DNA from: Nioella nitratireducens | GTDB taxonomy: Bacteria; Pseudomonadota; Alphaproteobacteria; Rhodobacterales; Rhodobacteraceae | Assembly: GCF_001879715.1 (NCBI RefSeq) | Contig: NZ_MNBW01000011.1 | Coordinates: 96,056 to 160,055 of the forward strand | Direction: 5' to 3' | DNA length: 64,000 nucleotides | Part shown: positions 27,094-35,871 of the stretch, one piece after another | Numbering within the stretch: the stretch's first letter is position 1 | Layout: every line of letters begins with the position of its first letter | Program-made: the position numbers and the translations under genes | Notes under the pieces: generated by a model | What the model saw: the letters and a program-made list of their open reading frames with translations, nothing else | What the model was told of the DNA's origin: nothing | Database searches by the model: none

Positions 27094-27145
27094 ACGGATT
27101 GAGCGACGGGTCCGGTCCGTCGCCGCAACGGAAAGGATGAGACAC

Positions 27146-27631
27146 ATGCCACATTCCCAAGCCAGCCTCGAGTCGCTTCAGAAAGCCCTGTCGATGGAGC
27201 TTTCGGCCTCGCAGCAATACCTGCTTCATGCCCATGTGCTCGATGATTGGGGCCTTGGCAAACTGGCCGGGAAAATGCGCGAGGAAATGCAGGAAGAGCT
27301 TGGCCATGCGGGTCAGTTCATCGACCGCATCCTGTTTCTTGGCGGCACGCCCGAGATGGTGCCAGCGAAAAAGCCGGTGAAGGCCGACAGCCTCAAGCAG
27401 ATGTTCGAGATCGACCGCGCCGACGAGGCCGAGGCGATCGAGGTCTACACCAAGGCCGCGAAAGCCGCCTATGACGCCAGCGACATCGGCTCGCGCGTGC
27501 TGTTGGAGACCATCACCATGGACGAAGAGGGGCACTGGGGCTGGCTGGACCAGCAACTCGATCTGCTCGACAGGCTTGGCGAACCGGTCTTCATGCAGAC
27601 CTATCTGGCCGACAGCGCGGCGCAGGCCTGA
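27146..27631 (+). CDS. bfr: Bacterioferritin lacking the usual haem-ligand methionine
   Basis: 161-aa iron-storage ferritin. With ATG 27146 the residue numbering coincides with E. coli Bfr: Glu18, Tyr25, Glu51 and His54 are present, and by alignment Glu94, Glu127 and His130 (DEEGHWGW) as well, so the ferroxidase site is complete. Residue 52, the methionine that binds haem in E. coli Bfr, is leucine (QEELGHAG). It may therefore form haem-free shells or pair with a haem-binding subunit encoded elsewhere. An earlier ATG at 27137 lies too close to AAGG. An Irr-type box lies upstream. Confidence 0.9.
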   Translation: MPHSQASLESLQKALSMELSASQQYLLHAHVLDDWGLGKLAGKMREEMQEELGHAGQFIDRILFLGGTPEMVPAKKPVKADSLKQMFEIDRADEAEAIEVYTKAAKAAYDASDIGSRVLLETITMDEEGHWGWLDQQLDLLDRLGEPVFMQTYLADSAAQA

Positions 27632-27657
27632 TCCTGTCCGTATCGCTTGCGTGTTTG

Positions 27658-27686
27658 ACGCCTCGGCCCGATGGCCGGGGCGTTTT
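27658..27686 (+). terminator. Terminator after bfr
   Basis: ACGCCTCGGCC and GGCCGGGGCGT pair over 11 positions with one internal T-G pair around CGAT, followed by TTTT. It lies just inside the gap before the convergent gene. Confidence 0.75.
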
Positions 27687-27691
27687 CGGGT

Positions 27692-28285
27692 CTACCAGTT
27701 ACAGGCCTCTCGCAAGGGGGTGACAGCCTCCTCAACCCCGGAAATATCAAAGGTCATCTCGATGGCATTTTCGCTGAACGGGGTCATTCGGGCGCGCAGG
27801 GTATCGTGGCCGAACATGTCCCGGATGAACGGGATCGCCTGACCGCCACGCCACAGGCCAAGGGACCGGTTGTTGGTGCTTTCGGTAAAGCCCCGCTCGC
27901 GCGGGTCATTTCTGTCGAGGCGATAGGTCACCTGACCATAACCGCCGAAACCGGACGCCATGTGGCACCCCGTTGAAAAGATCACCGCCGTCGTGTTCTC
28001 GCGGCATCTCAAGTAAAGGGTTGGATGGCCGCCAGCCCCCCAGCCGCAATGGACGGGCTCATTCGATTGCACCGTCAGATAGACATTGGTGTCATCGGTC
28101 ATGTCCGAGCGTTCGATGCGCGTTTCCCATGCTGTTTCAACAGGCGGGGCGGCCGGGGGCGGCGCGCCGAACAGGTCATCGTAACAGGAGAGACGGGCCG
28201 CATCGTCGGTGATGGCGATGCAGGCTGTTTCATCTGCAAGAGCCGGGGTGGCGAGAAGGACCAGGCAGGTTGCCAAACGTTTCAT
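27692..28285 (-). CDS. Secreted TagO/VasI-like protein
   Basis: 197-aa protein with a signal peptide (MKRLATCLVLLATPALA). The mature part shows CIAITDDAARLSCYDDLFG, then SDMTDDTNVYLTVQSNEPV and the C-terminal STNNRSLGLWRGGQAIPFI. This layout matches proteins annotated as type VI secretion-associated TagO/VasI family, which also occur outside T6SS clusters. No other T6SS gene is in the window, so a secretion role is doubtful. AAGGGA precedes the ATG. Confidence 0.7.
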   Translation of the reverse strand: MKRLATCLVLLATPALADETACIAITDDAARLSCYDDLFGAPPPAAPPVETAWETRIERSDMTDDTNVYLTVQSNEPVHCGWGAGGHPTLYLRCRENTTAVIFSTGCHMASGFGGYGQVTYRLDRNDPRERGFTESTNNRSLGLWRGGQAIPFIRDMFGHDTLRARMTPFSENAIEMTFDISGVEEAVTPLREACNW

Positions 28286-28473
28286 GAGGATTCCCTTGCT
28301 GCGTTCCAGCAGACAATCCGTTCAATGTTAACAAATGGTAAATGGTCCGGTTGTCATCCCATGGCGTCGGCGGCGCCTCTTGGCGGGGTGGCAGACGGCC
28401 CGCGCGCGCCTTGGGCAAGCGCGCGGACCCGGACCGTCCTGTGATCGAAGCGGTGCAGCCTTCCGTGACCGGT

Positions 28474-29367
28474 TCAGCCGGCGATGGACGCGGCGTAGAT
28501 CGACTCGATCGCGGCGTCGAGCATCTTGTCGAAGGCCGCGTCGCTTTGATCGGCCGACAGCCCTTGGGTCAGGGCGCGGCTGAAGCTGGCGATCATGCCG
28601 GTCTGGCGCGACAGGCGGTCGTTGGCCTCGTCGCGGGAATAGCCGCCCGACAGTGCCACGACCTTGAGAACGCGCGGGTGATCGACGAGCGGTTTGTAGA
28701 GGTTGTCGACCTCGGGCAGGGTCAATTTCAGCATGACCTGCTGATCCTCGGGCAGCGCGTCGAGATGGGCGAGGATTTCATCGCGCAGCATCTCTTCCGC
28801 CGCGGCCTTGTCGGCAATGGAGATCGTCACCTCGGGTTCGATGATCGGCACAAGGCCATGGCCGAGGATTTGTTGGCCCACCTCGAATTGCTGGTCCACC
28901 ACGGCCTTGATGCCCGCCGGATTTGCGGCGGAAATGACCGAGCGCATCTTGGTGCCGTAGATGCCCTTGGCGACGCCGCGCTCCAGCAGCGCGTCGAGGT
29001 CCGGCATGGGCTTCATCACCTGCACGCCGTTCTCTTCGGCGGCCAGCCCCTTGTCCACTTTCAGGAAGGGCACCACGCCGCATTTGTCCCACAGGTATTG
29101 CGCTGTCGGGATGCCATCGACGGCGCGGTCCATGGTCATTTCAAACAGGATCGCGGCAACCACCCGGTCGCCGGTGAAGGCGGGCGATTTGATGATCCGC
29201 GCACGCATCTGGTGGATCAGGTCGAACATCTCGTCTTCCGAGCCATAGGCATCCTCGGAAATGCCATAAAGGCGCAGCGCTTTGGGCGTCGAGCCGCCCG
29301 ACTGATCGAGCGCGGCGATGAAACCGTGGCCGGTGCGAATACGGGCGGTCTGATCCTGATTGGGCAT
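28474..29367 (-). CDS. fda: Class I fructose-1,6-bisphosphate aldolase
   Basis: 297-aa Schiff-base aldolase splitting fructose-1,6-bisphosphate to triose phosphates. Family features: [20 protein letters not shown] at the N-terminus, [27 protein letters not shown], and [11 protein letters not shown], where the lysine is the likely Schiff-base residue. GGYSR near the C-terminus binds phosphate. A site resembling the LacI-type glycolytic operator of neighbouring genes lies 92 bases upstream. Confidence 0.93.
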   Translation of the reverse strand: MPNQDQTARIRTGHGFIAALDQSGGSTPKALRLYGISEDAYGSEDEMFDLIHQMRARIIKSPAFTGDRVVAAILFEMTMDRAVDGIPTAQYLWDKCGVVPFLKVDKGLAAEENGVQVMKPMPDLDALLERGVAKGIYGTKMRSVISAANPAGIKAVVDQQFEVGQQILGHGLVPIIEPEVTISIADKAAAEEMLRDEILAHLDALPEDQQVMLKLTLPEVDNLYKPLVDHPRVLKVVALSGGYSRDEANDRLSRQTGMIASFSRALTQGLSADQSDAAFDKMLDAAIESIYAASIAG

Positions 29368-29458
29368 ATCTGGTGTCCTCGCTCATGTGTCTTGCGGCCA
29401 TAGGCGGCCCGAATGGCTTTTTCCCGGTGATAGGGCAGGGGGTTGGAGCCTTCAATTC

Positions 29459-29472
29459 TGGTTGCGCTAACG
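29459..29472 (-). promoter_or_regulatory. CceR-like LacI-type site upstream of fda
   Basis: Read on the - strand, CGTTAGCGCAACCA matches 11 of 14 positions of TGTTAGCGCTAACA, the form seen before the gap genes here. It lies 92 bases before the fda start. Confidence 0.45.
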
Positions 29473-29519
29473 GGCGGCGCGGCAAAGACGCCGCGCCGGG
29501 TCGCGCTGTGCTCGACCGG

Positions 29520-31181
29520 CTACTGTTCGGCCAGGGCCGAGGCCCATTGATCCGTGACCTGGTGGCGGATCGAGGCAAGGAAACTGGCCCACTCCTCTGC
29601 ATCCTCTTCTGACATCCGGTCGGACATCGTTTCGATCTCATCCACGATGACCCCGGCGGCGGTATCGCCCGAGGCCAACGCCAGCAGCGCATAGAAATAG
29701 GCCTCGTCATAGCGGCGAGGTGCGCCGAGCCCGGTCAGCGACGCATAGGCGCGCTCGCGCAGGTCACGCGCTGGTTCGTCACCGGAAAAGGCGTAGACCG
29801 GAGCGCCATCCGCAGCCTGAATTGCAATGACCTCGTCCACTGCAAGCCGTTCTTCGAGCCTGTCGAGTTGGGCAAAGGCCGCGCGGTTGCCCGCAGCCGC
29901 GGCCTGTCGGGCGATCCGATAGGCGAAATCCGGCTGCAAAAAGTCGCTCGCGGCAAGCGCCATGTCTACCGCGCCGGGGATGCCGTCGATAAGGTAAGGC
30001 AACAGGATTTCAATCGCCATCTCGGGGTCGCGCGGTGCGCCCCGTCCGGTCAGAAAGGCCCGCGCAAAGAGCAGCGCGTCTTCGATCTCCGGCGGTTCTG
30101 TTCCATTGGCCTGCCACGCGGCCACCCACGCGGCCAGCCGCACGCGGTCTTCGGCGGTCATGGGCCCAGAGCCGACGTCATCCAGACGCGTCAGCGCTGG
30201 CTGAAGCGCCAGCACAATGGCACCGAACTCTTCGAACATGTCTTCGGTCAGGCGCACGGGGGCCTCGGGGGCAATGTCCAGTCGCAGCGTGCCCGGGGCC
30301 GCGGCAAAGCGGGCAAAGGCGCCCACGGCGCTTTCAAGAAAGGCGTGGCCCGCCTCATCCTCGGCGCTGTTGGCGAGCGGCGTCGGCGTGGGCTGTGGCA
30401 CGGGGGCAGGGGCGGCTTGGTCTTTATCGCCCGAGGGCGCGTTCGGCTCCGGCACCGACTCGACCGTGGGCGGGGCGGACGGATCGCGCCAACGGGGCAG
30501 CAAATCGTTCACCAGCGACGGCAGCAGCACCTCGGGCGCCAGCATTTGCGGCGGGATTCCAGCCGACAGCGCGCCCCATCCGCCGCGATCGGTCACCGTC
30601 AGGGCGGCATAGGTGAGGTCGGCCACCGGCTCTGCGGTGTCGATATTCACCGCGAAATAGTCGAACTCGGCGACCCCGTGCACCTCGGCAATTCCATCAG
30701 ACAGGGCCGTCACCTCGACGGTCATGGCGCCGGTGGAGAAGGTGTAATCGAGGTCAAGATGGGCGCGATCCAGGACCAGCCGCTCAAGACCCATGTGCGC
30801 CATTTCCTCCAGATCGTTCTCATTGAAACAGCTGCGACCAATCTCTGCCCCCATTACATCCATGCTCACCGCCCCATAGGCGATCTGGTCCAGGGGCGCG
30901 GTCTGCACCACCGCCCGGTCGACAGTGATCGCGCATTCCGGTTGCTCGTAGGGCGAAACGTGCAGTCCTGTCAGCACCATCCGCCCATCGAGCGGGCGCA
31001 GGTCCATATGGGCATAGGTCACATCGGCGATACCGCGCAGGGCCGTCACCATCCATTGCGCGCCGAGATTGGCGACCCGGTCGATGGTGAACAGCTCCCA
31101 CAGCGTGGTGGGGGTGGCATGGGCGGGCAGGACCAGCAGCGCGCTCAGCGCGGTGGCACCGAGAAGGGAAGATCTGGACAT
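29520..31181 (-). CDS. Large secreted protein of unknown function
   Basis: 553-aa protein with a signal peptide (MSRSSLLGATALSALLVLPAHA). The first 240 residues are beta-rich with two Cys (CAITVDRAVV, GRSCFNENDLE). A Pro/Ala-rich linker follows at about residues 255-305 (APAPVPQPTPTPLANS). The rest is helical, and ALLFARAFLTGRGAPRDPEMA with GIPGAVDMALAASDF looks like Sel1/TPR repeats. The start at 31181 is chosen for the signal peptide; the longer frame is not supported. It lies between fda and pgk on the same strand. I do not recognise the family. Confidence 0.75.
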   Translation of the reverse strand: MSRSSLLGATALSALLVLPAHATPTTLWELFTIDRVANLGAQWMVTALRGIADVTYAHMDLRPLDGRMVLTGLHVSPYEQPECAITVDRAVVQTAPLDQIAYGAVSMDVMGAEIGRSCFNENDLEEMAHMGLERLVLDRAHLDLDYTFSTGAMTVEVTALSDGIAEVHGVAEFDYFAVNIDTAEPVADLTYAALTVTDRGGWGALSAGIPPQMLAPEVLLPSLVNDLLPRWRDPSAPPTVESVPEPNAPSGDKDQAAPAPVPQPTPTPLANSAEDEAGHAFLESAVGAFARFAAAPGTLRLDIAPEAPVRLTEDMFEEFGAIVLALQPALTRLDDVGSGPMTAEDRVRLAAWVAAWQANGTEPPEIEDALLFARAFLTGRGAPRDPEMAIEILLPYLIDGIPGAVDMALAASDFLQPDFAYRIARQAAAAGNRAAFAQLDRLEERLAVDEVIAIQAADGAPVYAFSGDEPARDLRERAYASLTGLGAPRRYDEAYFYALLALASGDTAAGVIVDEIETMSDRMSEEDAEEWASFLASIRHQVTDQWASALAEQ

Positions 31182-31266
31182 GGCAATACCTGTTGGCTCG
31201 AAATGAAAAGGGCGGACGAGGTCAGCAAACCCCATCCGCCCCGACTCACGCAACACGATAGCGCTT

Positions 31267-32445
31267 TTAGCCTTCCAATGCGGCGACGCCGGGCAATGTC
31301 TTGCCTTCCATCCATTCAAGGAACGCGCCGCCCGCCGTCGAGATGTAGGTAAAGCGATCGGCGGCCCCGGCCTTGTTCAGCGCGGCCACCGTGTCGCCGC
31401 CCCCCGCGACGCTGACCAGCTTGCCCTCGGCGGTCAGCCGGGCGGCCGCCTCGGCGGCCGCATTGGTCGCGGCATCGAAGGGCTCGATCTCGAAGGCGCC
31501 AAGCGGGCCGTTCCAGATCAGCGTCTTGCACGTGGCAAAGAGGTCGATCAGCGCCGCCACTGTATCCGGCCCTGCATCGAGAATCATGGCATCCGCCGGG
31601 CATTGATCGGCGGGCACGGTGTCATGGGCGGCCCCGGCGGCGAACGCCCGCGCCACGACGATATCCTTCGGCAGATGCACGGCGCAGCCCGCCGTCTCGG
31701 CCTTGGTCAGGATCTCGCGCGCGGTTGCCGCCATCTCGTGTTCGGCCAGCGATTTGCCCACGTCGATGCCCTGCGCGGCCAGGAACGTGTTGGCCATGCC
31801 GCCGCCGATGACAAGGTGATCCACCTTCTCGACGAGGTTGCCCAGCAGGTCGATCTTGGTCGAGACCTTGGCCCCGCCCACGACCGCCGCCACGGGGCGC
31901 ACCGGATTGCCAAGCGCCTTTTCCAGCGCGGTCAGTTCCGCCTGCATCAGGCGCCCGGCACAAGAGGGCAGCCGCCGCGCCACCCCTTCGGTCGATGCAT
32001 GCGCCCGGTGCGCCGCCGAAAACGCATCGTTGCAATAGATGTCGCCAAGCGCGGCAAGGAAATCGGCCATCTCCGGCGCGTTCTGCTCTTCGCCCGGCGC
32101 GAACCGGGTATTTTCGACCAGCACCACGGTCTCCGGCGGCAGGGCCTCCAGCGCCGCGCGCGAGGGCGTTTCGACGAACGCGACCTTGCGGCCCAGCTTC
32201 TCTTCCAGCGTGGGCAGGGTGACGCGCAAACTCATCTCGGGCACAACCCTGCCCTTGGGCCGTCCGAAATGCGCCAGCAGCACGGGTTTGCCGCCCTTGG
32301 CGAGGATGTCCCTGATCGTCGGCACGATCCGCTCGATCCGCGTCGCGTCGGTCACGGTGCCGTCCTTCACCGGCACGTTGATATCCACGCGGGTCAGCAC
32401 GATCTTGCCCGCAAGGTCCATGTCGTCGAGTGTCTTCCAGCCCAT
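31267..32445 (-). CDS. pgk: Phosphoglycerate kinase
   Basis: 392-aa glycolytic kinase interconverting 1,3-bisphosphoglycerate and 3-phosphoglycerate. Motifs: [13 protein letters not shown] near the N-terminus, [10 protein letters not shown], the hinge region [12 protein letters not shown], and the C-terminal [12 protein letters not shown]. The reverse complement of GTCCTCC at 32451-32457 is a good ribosome-binding site for ATG 32445. Same strand as gap but separated by 197 bases holding a repeat element. Confidence 0.96.
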   Translation of the reverse strand: MGWKTLDDMDLAGKIVLTRVDINVPVKDGTVTDATRIERIVPTIRDILAKGGKPVLLAHFGRPKGRVVPEMSLRVTLPTLEEKLGRKVAFVETPSRAALEALPPETVVLVENTRFAPGEEQNAPEMADFLAALGDIYCNDAFSAAHRAHASTEGVARRLPSCAGRLMQAELTALEKALGNPVRPVAAVVGGAKVSTKIDLLGNLVEKVDHLVIGGGMANTFLAAQGIDVGKSLAEHEMAATAREILTKAETAGCAVHLPKDIVVARAFAAGAAHDTVPADQCPADAMILDAGPDTVAALIDLFATCKTLIWNGPLGAFEIEPFDAATNAAAEAAARLTAEGKLVSVAGGGDTVAALNKAGAADRFTYISTAGGAFLEWMEGKTLPGVAALEG

Positions 32446-32525
32446 GGCGGGTCCTCCTGTCGTCTGTTTCCCCTGCTCATAGCAGGCCCAACAAAAAGGG
32501 GCAGTCGCCAAACCGCCGCTGCCCC

Positions 32526-32547
32526 CTTCTTCTTGGTGAAAATACTC
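32526..32547. repeat. Roseobacter-type 22-bp intergenic repeat, single copy
   Basis: CTTCTTCTTGG followed by TGAAAATACTC. The same core appears as two inverted arms at 49113-49179, and a degraded copy with GGTATTTTGCCCC lies near 46421. Such CAAGAAGAAG elements are frequent between genes in roseobacters. Confidence 0.6.
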
Positions 32548-32642
32548 CGGGGTTTGGGGCTGGCCCCAAGCGGCCCGGCGAGGCCCCCTTTGTGGGGGCG
32601 AGGCGGACCGCCCCCGGATCGGCGCCGCCAGGCGACGATCCG

Positions 32643-33641
32643 TTACAGGTATTTTCCCATTTCGACGGCCGTATCCAGCATCCGGTTGGAAAAGCCCCAC
32701 TCGTTGTCATACCAGCTCAGCACGCGCACCATGCGGCCCTCCAGCACCTTGGTCTGGTCGGTGGCGAAGGTCGAACTGTGCGGGTCGTGGTTGAAATCCA
32801 TCGACACCAGCGGCTTGTCGGTCACGCCGAGGATTCCCTTGAGCGGGCCATCGGCTGCGGCGTGCATCAGCGCGTTGATTTCCTCGGGCGAGGTGTCGCG
32901 GGCGGCTTCGATGGTCAGGTCGACCACCGACACGTTGGGCGTCGGCACCCGGATCGCCACCCCGTCGAGCTTGCCGGCCAGGTCCGGCAGCACCAGACCA
33001 ACGGCGCGGGCAGCGCCGGTCGAGGTGGGGATCATGCTCATCGCGGCGGCGCGGGCGCGGTAAAGGTCGGAATGCATCGTGTCCAGTGTCGGCTGGTCGC
33101 CGGTATAGCTGTGCACCGTGGTCATGAAGCCGCGATTGATGCCGATATTGTCCTGCAACACCTTGGCGACGGGCGCGAGGCAGTTGGTGGTGCACGAGGC
33201 GTTCGAGACGTGCACATCGTCGGCGGTCAGGGTGCCGTGGTTCACGCCGTAAACGATGGTCTTGTCCGCGCCCGTGGACGGGGCCGAGACCAGCACGCGG
33301 CTGGCGCCGTTTTCGAGATGGACCTTTGCCTTGTCGCCCTTGAAGATGCCGGTGCATTCCAGAACGATATCGACATCGCCCCACGGCAGCTCGGCGGGGT
33401 TGCGGATCGCGGTCACCGCGATCCGGCCGCGGCCTGCGTCGATCCAGCCGTCGCCATGGGTCACCTCTTGCGGGAAACGGCCATGGACCGAGTCATATTG
33501 CAGCAGGTGGGCGTTGGTTTCGACCGGGCCGAGGTCGTTGATGGCGACCACTTCGATATCGGTGCGTCCGTTCTCGATCAGCGCACGCAGCACGTTGCGC
33601 CCGATGCGACCGAACCCGTTGATGGCGACTTTCACGGTCAT
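32643..33641 (-). CDS. gap: Glyceraldehyde-3-phosphate dehydrogenase, NAD-type
   Basis: 332-aa enzyme. Rossmann start [15 protein letters not shown]; catalytic Cys150 in [19 protein letters not shown] and [11 protein letters not shown] follow. Asp36 in VVAINDLGP occupies the position that contacts the adenosine ribose of NAD, so NAD use is likely. A perfect-arm LacI-type dyad lies 50 bases upstream. A paralogue with a different residue at this position is encoded at 34748-35752. Confidence 0.95.
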   Translation of the reverse strand: MTVKVAINGFGRIGRNVLRALIENGRTDIEVVAINDLGPVETNAHLLQYDSVHGRFPQEVTHGDGWIDAGRGRIAVTAIRNPAELPWGDVDIVLECTGIFKGDKAKVHLENGASRVLVSAPSTGADKTIVYGVNHGTLTADDVHVSNASCTTNCLAPVAKVLQDNIGINRGFMTTVHSYTGDQPTLDTMHSDLYRARAAAMSMIPTSTGAARAVGLVLPDLAGKLDGVAIRVPTPNVSVVDLTIEAARDTSPEEINALMHAAADGPLKGILGVTDKPLVSMDFNHDPHSSTFATDQTKVLEGRMVRVLSWYDNEWGFSNRMLDTAVEMGKYL

Positions 33642-33690
33642 GGCTTTCCCTCTTCGTCTGAAAATGACCCGGGGCCGCGCCCGCAGGCCA

Positions 33691-33704
33691 TGTTAACGCT
33701 AACA
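33691..33704 (-). promoter_or_regulatory. CceR-like LacI-type operator upstream of gap
   Basis: TGTTAACGCTAACA, with TGTTA/TAACA arms, lies 50 bases before the gap start. It resembles the TGTTAGCGCTAACA motif of the CceR central-carbon regulator of Rhodobacterales. Confidence 0.65.
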
Positions 33705-33766
33705 TTGGCGCTGCATAGACGATCTCTGTGAAAATTGAAAGACAGTTTTGCCGGTCGGGGCGGCAA

Positions 33767-33910
33767 TCAGTGCCAGAAGGAGACCCAATCCACGAGGCGC
33801 AACAGTTGCCGCCCCACCAGCACCGGCAAGTCCCATCCGAAATACAGGAAGTCGGCGGCAAAGACGCCGAGGACAAGGACAACGATCCAGATCGCGATGG
33901 TGTTGGTCAT
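33767..33910 (-). CDS. 47-aa small membrane protein
   Basis: Short gene below common length cut-offs. It starts MTNTIAIWIVVLVLGVFAAD and ends with LRLVDWVSFWH, TGA at 33767-33769. Residues 5-26 form one membrane segment; a short amphipathic tail rich in Trp and Leu follows. Coding is supported by the clean hydrophobic segment, basic residues only in the tail and location in a tight row of - strand genes between the LuxR-type regulator and gap. The function is unknown; I recall similar proteins beside gap in related bacteria but cannot verify that here. Confidence 0.72.
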   Translation of the reverse strand: MTNTIAIWIVVLVLGVFAADFLYFGWDLPVLVGRQLLRLVDWVSFWH

Positions 33911-33988
33911 GGGAAACAGCCCGATTGATGCGGTCTTCGTACTCTGCGCAATTGCGTGCCAGAGGCAAGAGCAAGTGGCGGCGCAGGC

Positions 33989-34489
33989 CTATTCGGGGCC
34001 GGTGGTCATCAGGTCTTCGATCAGCAGGCTCAGGAATTCGCCCCGGCTGCCGACCTCGGCCTTGCGGTAGATCGCGTTGAGCTGGGATTTGACGGTGCCT
34101 TCGGCCGACCCGCGCAGCCCGGCGATTTCCGCAATGGCAAGGCCCTTGACCGTGAAATGCGCCACGTCCCGCTCGGCCGGGGTAAATCCCCAGCCGGCGA
34201 AGCGTTCCTCGATCACGTCGTGAAAGGCGCGGGCGGCAAGGCTGACCTGCCGTTCGAGATGGGATTTTCGGCGCAGCAAGCTGCGCAGAACCCGCGCTTC
34301 GAAAAAGATCGCGGCCAGCAGCGACAGGGCGGCGACGGTTTCGAAGACCAGATAGATCTTCTCGGTCGGTGTATCCGCCAACGTGGCCTGGTCGATGAGA
34401 ACGTCATACAGGAAGAACCCCGCGCAGACCGTCTGCACAAGGATCAGCGCCGCGATGATCAACGGTTGTTTGGCGACCTCAAGCTTCAT
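33989..34489 (-). CDS. Membrane-anchored LuxR-family regulator
   Basis: 166-aa protein with two hydrophobic segments (about residues 8-28 and 45-63) followed by a helical connector (RRKSHLERQVSLAARAFHDV) and a C-terminal LuxR/GerE helix-turn-helix: WGFTPAERDVAHFTVKGLAI and GSAEGTVKSQLNAIYRKAEV. No receiver or autoinducer-binding domain is present. It may sense membrane or envelope state directly. It lies between the two gap genes on the same strand; its targets are not visible. Confidence 0.85.
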   Translation of the reverse strand: MKLEVAKQPLIIAALILVQTVCAGFFLYDVLIDQATLADTPTEKIYLVFETVAALSLLAAIFFEARVLRSLLRRKSHLERQVSLAARAFHDVIEERFAGWGFTPAERDVAHFTVKGLAIAEIAGLRGSAEGTVKSQLNAIYRKAEVGSRGEFLSLLIEDLMTTGPE

Positions 34490-34694
34490 CTTTCCGGGTT
34501 TACAGCGACCGCAACGCGTTTCACAACAGGAACCATTGCGCGGGGCAAATTGCCGCTGGTGCCGCGATAGGGTGCCGTTGCGTCAAACAGGCCGGAGCGG
34601 CCGAAACACCATCCACCAAGTGTGGAAAACGCGCAGCCCAGGCCGGGGGCATGACCCAAAGGTCACGGCGTCCAAAGGCCCCCGCCCGACAGCG

Positions 34695-34721
34695 AAACGC
34701 CCGCTCCGGGCGCGCGCGTTT
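34695..34721 (-). terminator. Possible terminator after the second gap gene
   Basis: AAACGC and GCGTTT flank GC-rich inner arms (CCCG/CGGG) 27-53 bases after the gene end on the - strand. Only a short T-run follows. Confidence 0.4.
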
Positions 34722-34747
34722 TTAAGGTTTGAAAATATCTGCGAGGA

Positions 34748-35752
34748 TCAGTGCAGCAGGCGGCCCATATGAGCGGCCACGTCGGCCATGCGCGCCGAGA
34801 AGCCCCATTCGTTGTCATACCACGCCAGCACCCGCACCAGTCGCTTGCCCGAGACCTTGGTCTGGTCGGGCGCGAAGATCGACGACTGGGTGGTGTGGTT
34901 GAAGTCGATCGAGACCTTGGGCTCGGGGTCATAGGACATGACCATGCCCATGTAACCATTGGCCGCCTCTGCCACGACCTCGTTCACGTCGTTCACCGTC
35001 ACGTCCTTGCCCGCCACGAAGGTCAGGTCCACGGCCGAGACGTTCGGCGTGGGCACGCGCAGGGCGGTGCCGTCGAGCTTGCCCGCCATTTCCGGCAACA
35101 CTTCGCTGAGCGCCTTGGCGGCACCTGTCGAGGTCGGGATCATCGCCATCGCGGCGGCGCGGGCGCGGTACAGGTCGCTGTGGCGGCGATCCAGCGTCGG
35201 CTGGTCGCCGGTATAGCTGTGAATGGTGGTCATCAGGCCGCTTTCGATGCCGATCGCGTCGTTCAGCACCTTGGCCAGCGGCGCGAGGCAGTTGGTGGTG
35301 CACGAGCCGTTCGACACCATGGTCTCGCCCTTGATCAGGTCGCGGTGGTTGACGCCATAGACCACGGTGCGCTGCACGTTCTTGGCGGGGGCCGAGATCA
35401 GGACCGACCTGGCGCCCTGGTCCAGGTGCACATTCGCCTTGTCGCCATCGTTGAACTTGCCGGTGCATTCCAGCACCACGTCGCAGCCCGACCAATCCAA
35501 TTCCTTGGGGTCGTAGGTGGAAAAGACCTGCATCGGCCCGTGGCCCAGATCCATCGTGTCGCCCTCGGTGGTGACGGTGCCGGCGAAACGTCCATGCACG
35601 CTGTCATAGCGCAACAGGTGGGCAGAGGTCTCGATCGGGCCAGTGGCGTTGATCTTGACCACGGAAACGTCGTTGCGCGCGCTTTCGGCGATATGGGCCA
35701 GCGTGCAGCGGCCAATGCGGCCAAATCCGTTGATGCCAACAGTCACGGTCAT
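34748..35752 (-). CDS. gap: Second glyceraldehyde-3-phosphate dehydrogenase, possibly NADP-using
   Basis: 334-aa paralogue of the GAPDH at 32643-33641. Catalytic Cys151 is in SNGSCTTNC, and [16 protein letters not shown] is present. At the cofactor position it reads KINATGPIE: Ala36 and Thr37 replace Asp and Leu of the first copy. Loss of the Asp that excludes the 2'-phosphate suggests NADP can be used, as in photosynthetic or gluconeogenic GAPDHs. At least two LacI-type operator sites lie upstream, more than for the first gap gene. Confidence 0.94.
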   Translation of the reverse strand: MTVTVGINGFGRIGRCTLAHIAESARNDVSVVKINATGPIETSAHLLRYDSVHGRFAGTVTTEGDTMDLGHGPMQVFSTYDPKELDWSGCDVVLECTGKFNDGDKANVHLDQGARSVLISAPAKNVQRTVVYGVNHRDLIKGETMVSNGSCTTNCLAPLAKVLNDAIGIESGLMTTIHSYTGDQPTLDRRHSDLYRARAAAMAMIPTSTGAAKALSEVLPEMAGKLDGTALRVPTPNVSAVDLTFVAGKDVTVNDVNEVVAEAANGYMGMVMSYDPEPKVSIDFNHTTQSSIFAPDQTKVSGKRLVRVLAWYDNEWGFSARMADVAAHMGRLLH

Positions 35753-35837
35753 GGGCAGGGCTCCTGTTTCTGTCTTGGGCCGTTGTATATGGGCGGCGGC
35801 AAGGTCTGAGAACCCAAAAAAGCCCGTTTTGGCAGAC

Positions 35838-35851
35838 TGTTAGCGTTAAAC
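35838..35851 (-). promoter_or_regulatory. CceR-like site A upstream of the second gap gene
   Basis: TGTTAGCGTTAAAC matches 11 of 14 positions of TGTTAGCGCTAACA, 86 bases before the start. The whole 35753-36059 gap (307 bases) holds this site, site B, a half-site TGTTAGCGC at 35912-35920, and no gene. Confidence 0.5.
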
Positions 35852-35856
35852 CAAGA

Positions 35857-35871
35857 TGTTAGCGCCTAACA
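35857..35871 (-). promoter_or_regulatory. CceR-like site B upstream of the second gap gene
   Basis: TGTTAG-CGC-CTAACA is a 15-bp dyad with perfect 6-bp arms, 6 bases from site A. Two adjacent sites suggest cooperative binding of a LacI-family regulator. Confidence 0.6.
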
